A stretch of DNA of 24,872 nt, from the NCBI GenBank assembly GCA_003602535.1, contig QQSA01000019.1, forward strand, positions 1 through 24,872. The letters are read 5' to 3'. The DNA is from Candidatus Poseidoniales archaeon (GTDB lineage: Archaea; Thermoplasmatota; Poseidoniia; Poseidoniales; Poseidoniaceae). A model generated the notes under the pieces. The model made no database searches. It saw only the letters and a program-made list of their open reading frames with translations, and was not told the origin of the DNA. A program made the translations under genes and the position numbers. Positions 14,689 through 22,263 of this stretch are shown one piece after another (position 1 is the stretch's first letter; each line of letters opens with the position of its first letter).

Positions 14689-17600
14689 ATGCGAGCAATG
14701 GCATTGGTCGGCCTCCTGATTCTTTCGTCTTTCGGAACCGTAGTGGCTTGGGAGCCGAAAATTGTGGAAGATGGTGAATTTATTGGCTTACGTTATGGTG
14801 ATGTCCAATCAACACCAATCGGCGAAATGCAAGAAAAATCCTACGATGGTTTTTGGATGCTAACGCATGAATACCCGGTCCCAACTGAATGGATTCACGA
14901 TCTTGCTGATGCAGGCGTAGAATGTTGGTCATTCCTTCCAAAATCCTCATTCCACTGTGAATTAAATGGCCATACACCTTCTGAATTAGAACGATTAGAA
15001 GTTATTGGAATGGTGCAAATGCCTGCTGATGCAAAAATCCACCACAAAGTAATGCCTGCTTTAGAAGGTAAAATTAAGCAATACATGATTACTGAAGGAG
15101 TTGGATTCTTGCAATTAGTATTATCCGGTAATGAATTGCCAGAAGGTATTGAAGATAGAGGAGATGTTACTGTATTACATCATTCTTGGAGATGGGCGAA
15201 TGTTGAAGTCACACCTTCTGGGGTTGAATGGCTTTCTAAGCAATCTGAAATCGAATGGATTGAGCCTACTTTTGAATTGAAATTGGATAATGATGTCGCT
15301 GACGGCATCATATCTGCAGACGTATTACAATCATCAGCGCAAATGGCAGGGATAAATGCTTCATGGAACGGCTTAAACGGTAGTGGAATAATAGTAGGAG
15401 TCGCTGATTCAGGACTTGATAATGGAATAAATAACTCAGGAATGCACCCCGATTTCAGAGATCATATTCTTGATATCAAGGCATTCCCGATTTCAAATAG
15501 CGTTCAGAGTATAACAAATGCTCCTTACAATGACGGAGCATCCGATGTTAGTGGCCATGGAACTCACGTTGCAGGATCTGTTCTTGGCGATGGAACAAAT
15601 TCCAATGGAGTGATCAAAGGAGTCGCTCCTGAAGCACAACTATACATGCAGGCTGTTGAAGTATACACTGATTATACCGCTTGGGCTGAAAGCAATTACT
15701 GGTGGGCTGTTGATGGATACAAATTGAGAGGAATACCTGATGACATAAATCAGTTGTTTGATGAAGCCGCAGATAATGGCACACATATTCACACGAATTC
15801 ATGGGGTTCAGATGCAGATGGAGAGTATAACTCTAGATCGATGCAAGCCGATAACGCATCATGGAATCATGTAGGAATGCTAATTTTGACATCAGCTGGA
15901 AATAATGGGCATGACGGAGATAATGATGGAGAGATTGATCTTGACACCATGGGTGCACCAGGTACTGCAAAAAATGTATTCACTATTGGTGCTTCAGAAA
16001 ATTACAGACCAACCATCTCTTACAGTCATGCGGGAAGTGGTGCAGATGATTGGGGAGAATTATGGCCAGCGAATTATTCCACTGCACCAGTAAGTACAGA
16101 CCATGCAGCAAATAATTCTGAAGGTATGACTGCTTTCTCAAGTAGAGGACCTGCAGATGATGGCAGGATAAAACCAGACATTTCTGCTCCTGGTTCATTC
16201 ATTCTATCCACTCTAAGCCGTTCATCGTCTACCACAGGATATGGGACATATAATGCGAGTTACGTTTACATGGGTGGCACATCAATGTCTTGCCCTCTAA
16301 CTGCTGGTGCTGCAGCATTACTTTACCAGCATATGTTTGATAATTTAGGACATACCACACCGACTAGTGCCCTAATCAAAGGAATAATGACCGCTACAGC
16401 ACATGATATGACTGGACAATATGGAGATTCTACAAATGGTGCTGGTGAAATTGCCCCGAATAATCATGAAGGATACGGATTACTAGATCTGGATAGAGCA
16501 GTAAATAGTTCGTTTGTAGATAATGAGTCTGTAGGCACAGGAGATAGTTTAGGGTTCAGATTCGAAGTACCTGCTGCTGCTCCTGATTTACATGTGATGT
16601 TGTCGTATACAGATTATCCAAGTACAACAGTAGCAAGTACCAATCTGGTAAATGACCTTGATTTCACTCTGAAAGACCCAAGTGGAAATTGGGTTGAATA
16701 TGATAACGACGTCGACAACTTGTATGGAACCAAATTATCCTCTCCCGCACAAGGTACCTGGGAGGTTTACGTCAATGGAACAAATGTTCCTCATCAACAA
16801 CCATTCGCATTAATTATTGATGCCCCATATACCATTACAAATTTGTCTAGTGACCAAGATAGTGACGGATTCCAAGATGAAAACGATGATTGCCCTACAA
16901 TTTCCGGAAGTTCAACCAATGATTTGAGTGGTTGCCCAGATACAGATAGCGATGGATGGTCAGATACTGGAGACGATTTCCCTAATGATGGTACACAATG
17001 GATCGACAGTGATGGAGATGGATATGGAGATAATCCATCTGGAACATCTCCTGATGCCTGTATATCTCTTTCAGGAACATCTACTGCTGATAGATTAGGA
17101 TGTGTCGATTCTGATTCTGATTCTTGGTCTAATCCAGACGGCCTTTGGACCACAGTTCATGGTGCTGACTCTTGTGAAAACGACTGGGGCAATTCATCTC
17201 TCGATAGAAATGGATGCCTGGATAACGATGGTGATGGCCAATCAAACCTGAATGATGTTCTAGAAAATGATTCATCACAGTGGCTAGACACAGATGGTGA
17301 TGGTTACTACGACAATGCAAATCCAGCTACCAATTGGGATGACTGCCCGGTAATATGGGGTAACTCAACCACTGACCAACAGGGATGCTTAGACACTGAT
17401 GGTGACGGCGTTTCTGATTTAGGAGACCCCTGGCCAAATGATCCAACCAAATCGATAGATACTGATGGCGATGGATATGATGACACTGAAGATGACTGTC
17501 CAAATACCGTAGGTAATTCTACGTGGATATTGAAAGGATGTGTTGATTCCGACGGAGATGGACGAACTATCGAATATGATTTATTCCCATCAGATGGTAG

Positions 17601-19401
17601 CCAATGGAATGATACGGATGGAGACGGTTATGGTGATGAACCAACTGGAACTTTAGCTGATGATTGTATCCTATTAGCAGGAGATTCTTGGCAGAACGGA
17701 ACTTTGGGATGTCCAGATGAAGATTCTGATGGTTGGGCTGATCTAGAAGACCAATTCCCTAGTGAACCAACACAGTGGCACGATATTGACGGTGATGGAT
17801 ACGGAGATAATAGTGGAGGAGTTGATCCAGATTCTTGCCCATTTGTTTCAGGTAACTCAACCGAATCTGGAACTTTAGGCTGTCCAGATGCTGATGGCGA
17901 TGGATGGGCAGATTCTATCGATTCTTTACCAGGAGATCCGAGTCAAAACTCTGACCAAGATGGAGATGGATTTGGAGACAATCCAAATGGCACTGATGCG
18001 GATTCATGTCCAAGTGTATTTGGAAATTCAACAATCGATAGATTAGGTTGTGTCGATACTGATGGTGATGGTTATTCTGATCTCAATGATGATTTCCCAT
18101 TAGACCCAACAAAATACCTAGATACTGACGGTGATGGATATGATGACACTGAAGACGATTGTTTCGATGTTGCAGGTACATCTCTCAATGGTTCGATTGG
18201 TTGTTTTGACGCCGATCAGGATTCTTGGGCAGATCTGAATGATTCATTCCCTCTGGATATGACTCAGTGGAATGATTCCGATGGTGATGGATTTGGAGAT
18301 AACCCGAATGGAACAAATAGTGACGATTGTCCAATGATTGCAGGAAACAGTAGTTCAGATGTTACCGGCTGCTTAGATACAGACGGTGATTCTTGGTCTG
18401 ATGCTGGTGATGATTTCCCACTGGATGGGACCGAGTGGAATGATAGTGACTCGGATGGATTTGGAGATAATATCGATAATTGTCCTGATGTTGCAGGCAC
18501 ATCTACTAATGGATCGGTAGGATGTCTAGACTTCGATAATGATTCATGGTCCAATGGCCATGACTTCCTACCATCTGACCCATCTCAATGGAATGATTCA
18601 GATGGCGACGGTTTTGGAGATAACACAAGTGGAACAAATGGTGATGAATGTCCTAACGAATCTGGATTATCATCTATCGACTTTGTAGGTTGCCCTGATA
18701 CGGATGGTGATGGATGGTCCAATTCAGGTGATGCATTCCCTGAACTTAGGTCTCAACACATAGACACTGATGGTGATGGCTACGGAGATAACAATTCACC
18801 TGGTGCAGAATTAGCAGACCATTGGCCTGATGACCCATTAAGAAATACGGCTGAAGTATTGTTGTCATGTGACCCAATAGAATTTGAAATTGATATTGCC
18901 ATTGACCCAAGTATTACTTTCTCTTGCTCGATAACAAATATGATTCAAAATGATCTAACGGTAAAGCTCGAGTGGCGTTCTATGAATGCGATTGATGCAA
19001 ATATACGATCACATCTTTTGGTAATTGCAGGTGATGGTACACAAATCATAACATTCGATGGCCAGATGTTGGAAAAGGGAGATATTAGTTCTGTAATTGA
19101 AGCAAGTGAGCCTGGAGCACCTTCTTCAATGGCATTTACATCAATTAGTATCGAAGCGATTAATTCAACTGATGGCGATACATTCGATGATGTGGTTGAG
19201 GACGCACAGCTTTCGATAGAGACTCAAGAGATCGTCGCGGTCAGTCTCGCATTGATTCTTGGAGTTGCCTTAGCATTCAATGCACGGCGTAACTCTAAGA
19301 AGAAAGCAGCGGAAAGACAAGAGCACATCAATCAACGACTTTCTAACAACTACATGATGGATGAAAATAGTCGTTTTGAGAGATTCCCTCCGATGAATTA
19401 G
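14689..19401 (+). CDS. Membrane-anchored subtilisin-like (S8) protease with a long thrombospondin-type-3-like Ca-binding stalk
   Basis: From ATG 14689 the protein has 1570 residues. Order: signal peptide (MRAMALVGLLILSSFGTVVAW); an N-terminal region of about 200 residues that may be the inhibitory propeptide; an S8 catalytic domain with Asp240 (VADSG), His290 (GHGTHVAG), oxyanion Asn405 (SAGNNG) and Ser532 (GTSMSCP); a beta-sandwich like the P/PPC domains; about 24 alternating Asp-rich half-repeats (722-1384); a further beta-rich part; a membrane helix near 1515-1535; and a basic cytoplasmic tail. It is predicted to degrade protein outside the cell while staying attached. Longer in-frame starts at TTG 14611 or ATG 14635 and 14650 exist, but they would overlap the divergent ABC promoter and put 13-26 residues before the signal peptide. 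Substrate is unknown. Confidence 0.95.
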   Translation: MRAMALVGLLILSSFGTVVAWEPKIVEDGEFIGLRYGDVQSTPIGEMQEKSYDGFWMLTHEYPVPTEWIHDLADAGVECWSFLPKSSFHCELNGHTPSELERLEVIGMVQMPADAKIHHKVMPALEGKIKQYMITEGVGFLQLVLSGNELPEGIEDRGDVTVLHHSWRWANVEVTPSGVEWLSKQSEIEWIEPTFELKLDNDVADGIISADVLQSSAQMAGINASWNGLNGSGIIVGVADSGLDNGINNSGMHPDFRDHILDIKAFPISNSVQSITNAPYNDGASDVSGHGTHVAGSVLGDGTNSNGVIKGVAPEAQLYMQAVEVYTDYTAWAESNYWWAVDGYKLRGIPDDINQLFDEAADNGTHIHTNSWGSDADGEYNSRSMQADNASWNHVGMLILTSAGNNGHDGDNDGEIDLDTMGAPGTAKNVFTIGASENYRPTISYSHAGSGADDWGELWPANYSTAPVSTDHAANNSEGMTAFSSRGPADDGRIKPDISAPGSFILSTLSRSSSTTGYGTYNASYVYMGGTSMSCPLTAGAAALLYQHMFDNLGHTTPTSALIKGIMTATAHDMTGQYGDSTNGAGEIAPNNHEGYGLLDLDRAVNSSFVDNESVGTGDSLGFRFEVPAAAPDLHVMLSYTDYPSTTVASTNLVNDLDFTLKDPSGNWVEYDNDVDNLYGTKLSSPAQGTWEVYVNGTNVPHQQPFALIIDAPYTITNLSSDQDSDGFQDENDDCPTISGSSTNDLSGCPDTDSDGWSDTGDDFPNDGTQWIDSDGDGYGDNPSGTSPDACISLSGTSTADRLGCVDSDSDSWSNPDGLWTTVHGADSCENDWGNSSLDRNGCLDNDGDGQSNLNDVLENDSSQWLDTDGDGYYDNANPATNWDDCPVIWGNSTTDQQGCLDTDGDGVSDLGDPWPNDPTKSIDTDGDGYDDTEDDCPNTVGNSTWILKGCVDSDGDGRTIEYDLFPSDGSQWNDTDGDGYGDEPTGTLADDCILLAGDSWQNGTLGCPDEDSDGWADLEDQFPSEPTQWHDIDGDGYGDNSGGVDPDSCPFVSGNSTESGTLGCPDADGDGWADSIDSLPGDPSQNSDQDGDGFGDNPNGTDADSCPSVFGNSTIDRLGCVDTDGDGYSDLNDDFPLDPTKYLDTDGDGYDDTEDDCFDVAGTSLNGSIGCFDADQDSWADLNDSFPLDMTQWNDSDGDGFGDNPNGTNSDDCPMIAGNSSSDVTGCLDTDGDSWSDAGDDFPLDGTEWNDSDSDGFGDNIDNCPDVAGTSTNGSVGCLDFDNDSWSNGHDFLPSDPSQWNDSDGDGFGDNTSGTNGDECPNESGLSSIDFVGCPDTDGDGWSNSGDAFPELRSQHIDTDGDGYGDNNSPGAELADHWPDDPLRNTAEVLLSCDPIEFEIDIAIDPSITFSCSITNMIQNDLTVKLEWRSMNAIDANIRSHLLVIAGDGTQIITFDGQMLEKGDISSVIEASEPGAPSSMAFTSISIEAINSTDGDTFDDVVEDAQLSIETQEIVAVSLALILGVALAFNARRNSKKKAAERQEHINQRLSNNYMMDENSRFERFPPMN
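16852..18838 (+). repeat. Tandem protein-level repeats encoding about 12 two-part Ca-binding units
   Basis: The region encodes about 24 half-repeats of the DxDGDGxxD kind. They alternate strictly in most places between a longer Cys-containing form (DxDGDGYGDN...DDCPxxxGNS...GC) and a shorter form ending in DDFPxDPTQW. Each pair spans about 50-60 residues. Asp-rich loops of this type bind calcium in thrombospondin type-3 repeats. At the DNA level the copies use varied codons (gatggtgatgga, gacggagatggt), so the array is old rather than freshly amplified. Confidence 0.9.
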
Positions 19402-19444
19402 ACCGAATCGGCTAAGAAGAGTACGCCCTCGGACAGATTACTTC

Positions 19445-19516
19445 GCGGATATGGTGAAGTGGTTATCACCTGAGGTTTCCAACCTCATGTCGTGGGTTCG
19501 ATTCCCGCTATCCGCA
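19445..19516 (+). tRNA. tRNA-Gly, anticodon UCC
   Basis: A full cloverleaf folds over 72 nt. The acceptor stem GCGGATA/TATCCGC has seven pairs, the D stem GTGA/TCAC has four, the anticodon stem TGAGG/CCTCA has five with loop TTTCCAA, and the T stem GTGGG/CCCGC with loop TTCGATT has five pairs (one G-U). Positions 34-36 are TCC, which reads GGA and other glycine codons. The discriminator is A, the 3' CCA is not encoded and there is no intron. A short T run follows within a few bases of the 3' end. Confidence 0.96.
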
Positions 19517-19570
19517 TCCTTTTACTCACTCTAAGTGTACATGTTTTGCTTTTCGCAATCCCACCATATA

Positions 19571-19579
19571 TTGAATAAG
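19571..19579 (+). promoter_or_regulatory. Possible TATA box of the M28 peptidase gene
   Basis: TTGAATAAG is centred 26 nt before ATG 19601, within an AT-rich run that begins CCATATATTG. The position fits leaderless transcription from the ATG. Confidence 0.45.
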
Positions 19580-19587
19580 AGTGGAAT

Positions 19588-19602
19588 ATGCGCGAAGCGC
19601 AT
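19588..19602. repeat. Perfect inverted repeat ATGCGC-GAA-GCGCAT overlapping the start of the M28 gene
   Basis: Two 6-bp arms flank GAA, and the second arm overlaps the ATG at 19601. It lies between the TATA-like box and the coding start, where an operator would act, or would form a small RNA hairpin if transcription starts upstream. Confidence 0.4.
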
Positions 19603-21004
19603 GAACCGTCAGTTATCGGCGCTGCTATTGACCGTGCTATTTTTTGTGGCCCCTCTTGCCGGATGTTTCGGTGATGAAGAAAAGGAGTCGGTGGTTGCTG
19701 CAGATTCCTTACAAATCGATTTCGTTAACCCAGAAGATGCGATTATGCGTTCAGGTGAATTTCATGATTTCACCTTGGAAGGAAAGGGCAACGCAATAAC
19801 CACAGATTCCGATGTTCTCATTTTCATTAACGGAACTTATGTTGAAAGTCATAGCGTTATAGTTGAAGATAACACAGTATTTGGTCAACTATTGACTACT
19901 CCTTACACATCTGAAGTGAATATCGAGTTTATGAGTGATGATGGACAGACTCAATCAGTGAGTGTTCCAATTACAGAAGGAACTCCGATAGTAAATGGTG
20001 AAGAGTGGTTCGAGAAGATTGACTTCATCACTAGTGTATGTACTGACACAACAAAATGTGGCGGTTATGTTAACCGATGGATGGGCGCAGGAAACGGATT
20101 TTACGAACGCGCTGCAGAATATTTCAAAGGGCATTTCGAAGGATTGGGATATGAAACTCATTTGTTACGTGTCACCGATCATGGAAACTTAGCACAACCA
20201 GAGAGTCTCAATGTAATTGCTTGGAAACAAGGAAGAAATGACAATTGTGTACAAGGAATGGGTGGCCATATGGATATTGCACCCCCAGGGGGACCTCCTG
20301 GTGGTGGAACTTACGAAGGAGCGTATGATAATACAGCAGGTACAGTTGCAATGATGTTGTACGCTCGTGCTTTTGCAGATCTTACGTTTGAGTGTGATAC
20401 ATTCTTGGCGCTCTGGTCTAGCGAAGAAGAAGGGCTTCGTGGTTCCAATGCCTTTGCCAATAACAATTGTGACTATTGCCTTCCTCAAGATAAGGAACTC
20501 GAATTCTACATCAATATGGATATGATGGGAATGTCTTGGCCTGCCCACAAATCCAATGGAGACCCATTCCCTTACCATGCTTGGTCAGGACCAGATGAAG
20601 ATCCAGAGGTTCAAGATGTCGAGATTACTTCAGTATTGGAGCATGTTCACTTCGACATACTAAATGCGCCACGTGATTTGAGAATCGATGGCACTTATGG
20701 TGCAGGATGCGACCAACATTGGGATGAACACGCCGACTTGGTATTCGATGTTCATGAAGATACATTTGGACGATCAGACCATGTGACATTCCGCAATCTA
20801 GGAGCGCAGACAATCTTCCATTTGGGAGCTTATGACGCTGATTATTCTGCATATCACTCCCCTTCAGATACGTTGGACAACATGGTCGCTGAAGTTGGCG
20901 GTCAGGAAGAATTAGAGCGAAGTATGGAATTCGTAATGTGGGCCGCAATGCTTGAATTCATTATTGCAGACCAGACTCCTGAAATCAGAAACATGAACGC
21001 TTGA
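19601..21004 (+). CDS. M28-family zinc aminopeptidase-like lipoprotein
   Basis: From ATG 19601 the 467-residue protein has a lipoprotein signal ending APLAGC (Cys22), a beta-rich region to about 140, and an M28 peptidase domain. The two-zinc site is readable: His223 (GGHMD), bridging Asp243 (GAYDNTAG), Glu275-Glu276 (SSEEEGLRGS), Asp307 (NMDMMG) and His419 (AYHSPSDT). Between the first His and Asp is a Pro/Gly-rich loop, APPGGPPGGG. M28 enzymes remove N-terminal residues from peptides or cut related substrates, here on the outer face of the membrane; peptide scavenging together with the upstream subtilase is inferred. An ATG at 19538 in frame would add an unlikely His/Cys-rich leader without a signal peptide. 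The gene follows tRNA-Gly by 84 bp. Confidence 0.92.
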   Translation: MNRQLSALLLTVLFFVAPLAGCFGDEEKESVVAADSLQIDFVNPEDAIMRSGEFHDFTLEGKGNAITTDSDVLIFINGTYVESHSVIVEDNTVFGQLLTTPYTSEVNIEFMSDDGQTQSVSVPITEGTPIVNGEEWFEKIDFITSVCTDTTKCGGYVNRWMGAGNGFYERAAEYFKGHFEGLGYETHLLRVTDHGNLAQPESLNVIAWKQGRNDNCVQGMGGHMDIAPPGGPPGGGTYEGAYDNTAGTVAMMLYARAFADLTFECDTFLALWSSEEEGLRGSNAFANNNCDYCLPQDKELEFYINMDMMGMSWPAHKSNGDPFPYHAWSGPDEDPEVQDVEITSVLEHVHFDILNAPRDLRIDGTYGAGCDQHWDEHADLVFDVHEDTFGRSDHVTFRNLGAQTIFHLGAYDADYSAYHSPSDTLDNMVAEVGGQEELERSMEFVMWAAMLEFIIADQTPEIRNMNA

Positions 21005-21111
21005 TGAAGAAATATTGTTCCTATTGAACCTATATTTCCTCAGTATACGTCATACTCAATTTAGAATTATATTCGAATAGACAATGCTTTTTGTACTTCA
21101 TCGAATCAATT

Positions 21112-21561
21112 ATGCTCATGGAGGAAGAACTCGCAACTGAAGATGTAGAAGAAGAGCAGTCGCGAAAATTATGGAAAATCGTTGCAAGTTCTTCGATAGT
21201 CGCCTCTATGTGTTGCCTTCCATCTGTAGTATTGGTGATGTTTGGAATTGCATCAGTTTCTACTGGTGCAGCACTATCAGACACATTGTACTGGGGTGAA
21301 GATGGATACTCATGGTTTAGACCATTGATGCTTACAATTGCAGCAATTACGGTTTGCATAGGATTGGTGTTTTACTTCAGAAGTAAGGGGATTTGTACCA
21401 TTGACCAAGCCAAGCGCGAACGAAGAAAAATCATCAACACATCAATACTAATCATCATTATTTCATACCTAAGTTACCTGTTACTGAATTATGTAATCCT
21501 AACTGAAATTGGAATTTTGTTTGGTCTACCATGGGAATCCAGTAGGATTTGGAATAAGTGA
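21112..21561 (+). CDS. MerT-like small membrane protein with vicinal cysteines
   Basis: The 149-residue product has an acidic N-terminus (MLMEEELATEDVEEE) and three to four hydrophobic segments (about 22-48, 68-90, 108-131 and a short end). The first helix carries vicinal cysteines, Cys34-Cys35 in SMCCLPSVVLVMFGIAS, followed by a Gly/Ser/Thr-rich turn, WFRP before helix two, and a cysteine in KGICTIDQ after it. This pattern resembles MerT-type mercuric-ion transport proteins, but no merP, merA or MerR-like gene is present in the window, so the cargo may be another soft metal or something else. In-frame ATGs lie at 21112 and 21118; a TTG at 21091 is disfavoured. The stop is 1 bp from the stop of the convergent PPTase gene. 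Confidence 0.62.
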   Translation: MLMEEELATEDVEEEQSRKLWKIVASSSIVASMCCLPSVVLVMFGIASVSTGAALSDTLYWGEDGYSWFRPLMLTIAAITVCIGLVFYFRSKGICTIDQAKRERRKIINTSILIIIISYLSYLLLNYVILTEIGILFGLPWESSRIWNK

Positions 21562-21562
21562 T

Positions 21563-22252
21563 TCAAACATTATTCCTAGTTGTTTTACATCCAATTGAGA
21601 ATTCTGGATTCTTCTTCATCGCTTCTAAAGTCGCATCTAGAAGATCATCTTCTGCTGTCCGAGGGGTATCTCCTGCATCTCTCCACGCAACTGAAATCAT
21701 CAAATCATCGTGAATAAACGACTCTACATTGTATCGATTCAGTATTATTTCTCTAGGATTCAAATGCATTCCTTTTTTCTCAGATTTCTGTACTGCTTCT
21801 TTAGCGGTCCAAATCCGTATTACTTGATCAGGATTCGATTTCAACCAATCTAACTCATCACCTTTAGCCATCATATCAAATGCATTTTCTTGAATTCCTC
21901 TTTCTTTAGGCTCACCATCTATTCCTATCCAATAGCCTGGCTCGATTATTGCACAAACTGCCCATTCTCCTGAATGACCAATACTAATGTCGGGCAGAGG
22001 TTCGTTTTTCCAGACTCCATCTAGCCATGAAAGATAAGGCGCCCTCTCCTCTGTTCGTAATACTTCAATTGAATCAATTGTAATTCCCCATTCTTTGAGA
22101 CACTCTTCCAATAATAGTCGTCCTGAGTTGTGATCAGCCAACCGTTTGCTTGTAGCCCGTGGGATTTCATCAGCAAGAGAGCTGGTACAGTTTTCGATTT
22201 TCTTACGTGCAATAAGCATGCGTGGACCCTTTGGAGGATCCATCATTTCCAT
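21563..22252 (-). CDS. 4'-Phosphopantetheinyl transferase (Sfp/PfaE-like)
   Basis: PPTases attach the phosphopantetheine arm of CoA to a serine of acyl-carrier or peptidyl-carrier domains. The 229-residue protein has the family motifs: SIGHSGEWAVCAI, the Mg-binding IGIDGEP (Asp112, Glu114) and WTAKEAVQKSEKKG (Trp148, Lys151, Glu152, Lys156). The length fits the Sfp class. ATG 22252 is chosen because it follows GAGGTGAT, which contains the stop of the upstream synthase gene; the TTG at 22267 would overlap that gene. This coupling, and the lack of another carrier-protein gene in view, says that its target is probably the synthase encoded immediately upstream, as with PfaE in bacterial polyunsaturated fatty-acid clusters. 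Confidence 0.9.
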   Translation of the reverse strand: MEMMDPPKGPRMLIARKKIENCTSSLADEIPRATSKRLADHNSGRLLLEECLKEWGITIDSIEVLRTEERAPYLSWLDGVWKNEPLPDISIGHSGEWAVCAIIEPGYWIGIDGEPKERGIQENAFDMMAKGDELDWLKSNPDQVIRIWTAKEAVQKSEKKGMHLNPREIILNRYNVESFIHDDLMISVAWRDAGDTPRTAEDDLLDATLEAMKKNPEFSIGCKTTRNNV

Positions 22253-22255
22253 CAA

Positions 22256-22263
22256 ATCACCTC
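22256..22263 (-). promoter_or_regulatory. Shine-Dalgarno sequence containing the synthase stop codon (PPTase start)
   Basis: GAGGTGAT on the minus strand includes TGA 22259-22257, the stop of the PfaA-like gene. GAGG lies 7 nt before ATG 22252. This fixes the PPTase start and indicates coupled translation. Confidence 0.65.

Noticed and set aside
16852..18838. Regularly spaced repeats considered as a CRISPR array or satellite DNA
   Set aside because: The repetition is at protein level (Asp-rich loops) within one open frame; the DNA copies vary and there are no identical repeats with unique spacers.
19517..19530. T-rich stretch after tRNA-Gly as a terminator
   Set aside because: Only a four-base T run; too weak to annotate, although archaeal terminators can be T-rich.
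19445..19600. tRNA-Gly 3' end as an integration (att) site
   Set aside because: No integrase gene and no second copy of the tRNA 3' end were seen in the window.
20189..20578. 129-codon minus-strand open frame
   Set aside because: Complement of the M28 zinc-site region, which is certain coding on the plus strand.
21030..21359. 109-codon minus-strand open frame
   Set aside because: Opposite the MerT-like membrane protein; no motif, and the plus frame has membrane helices and paired cysteines.
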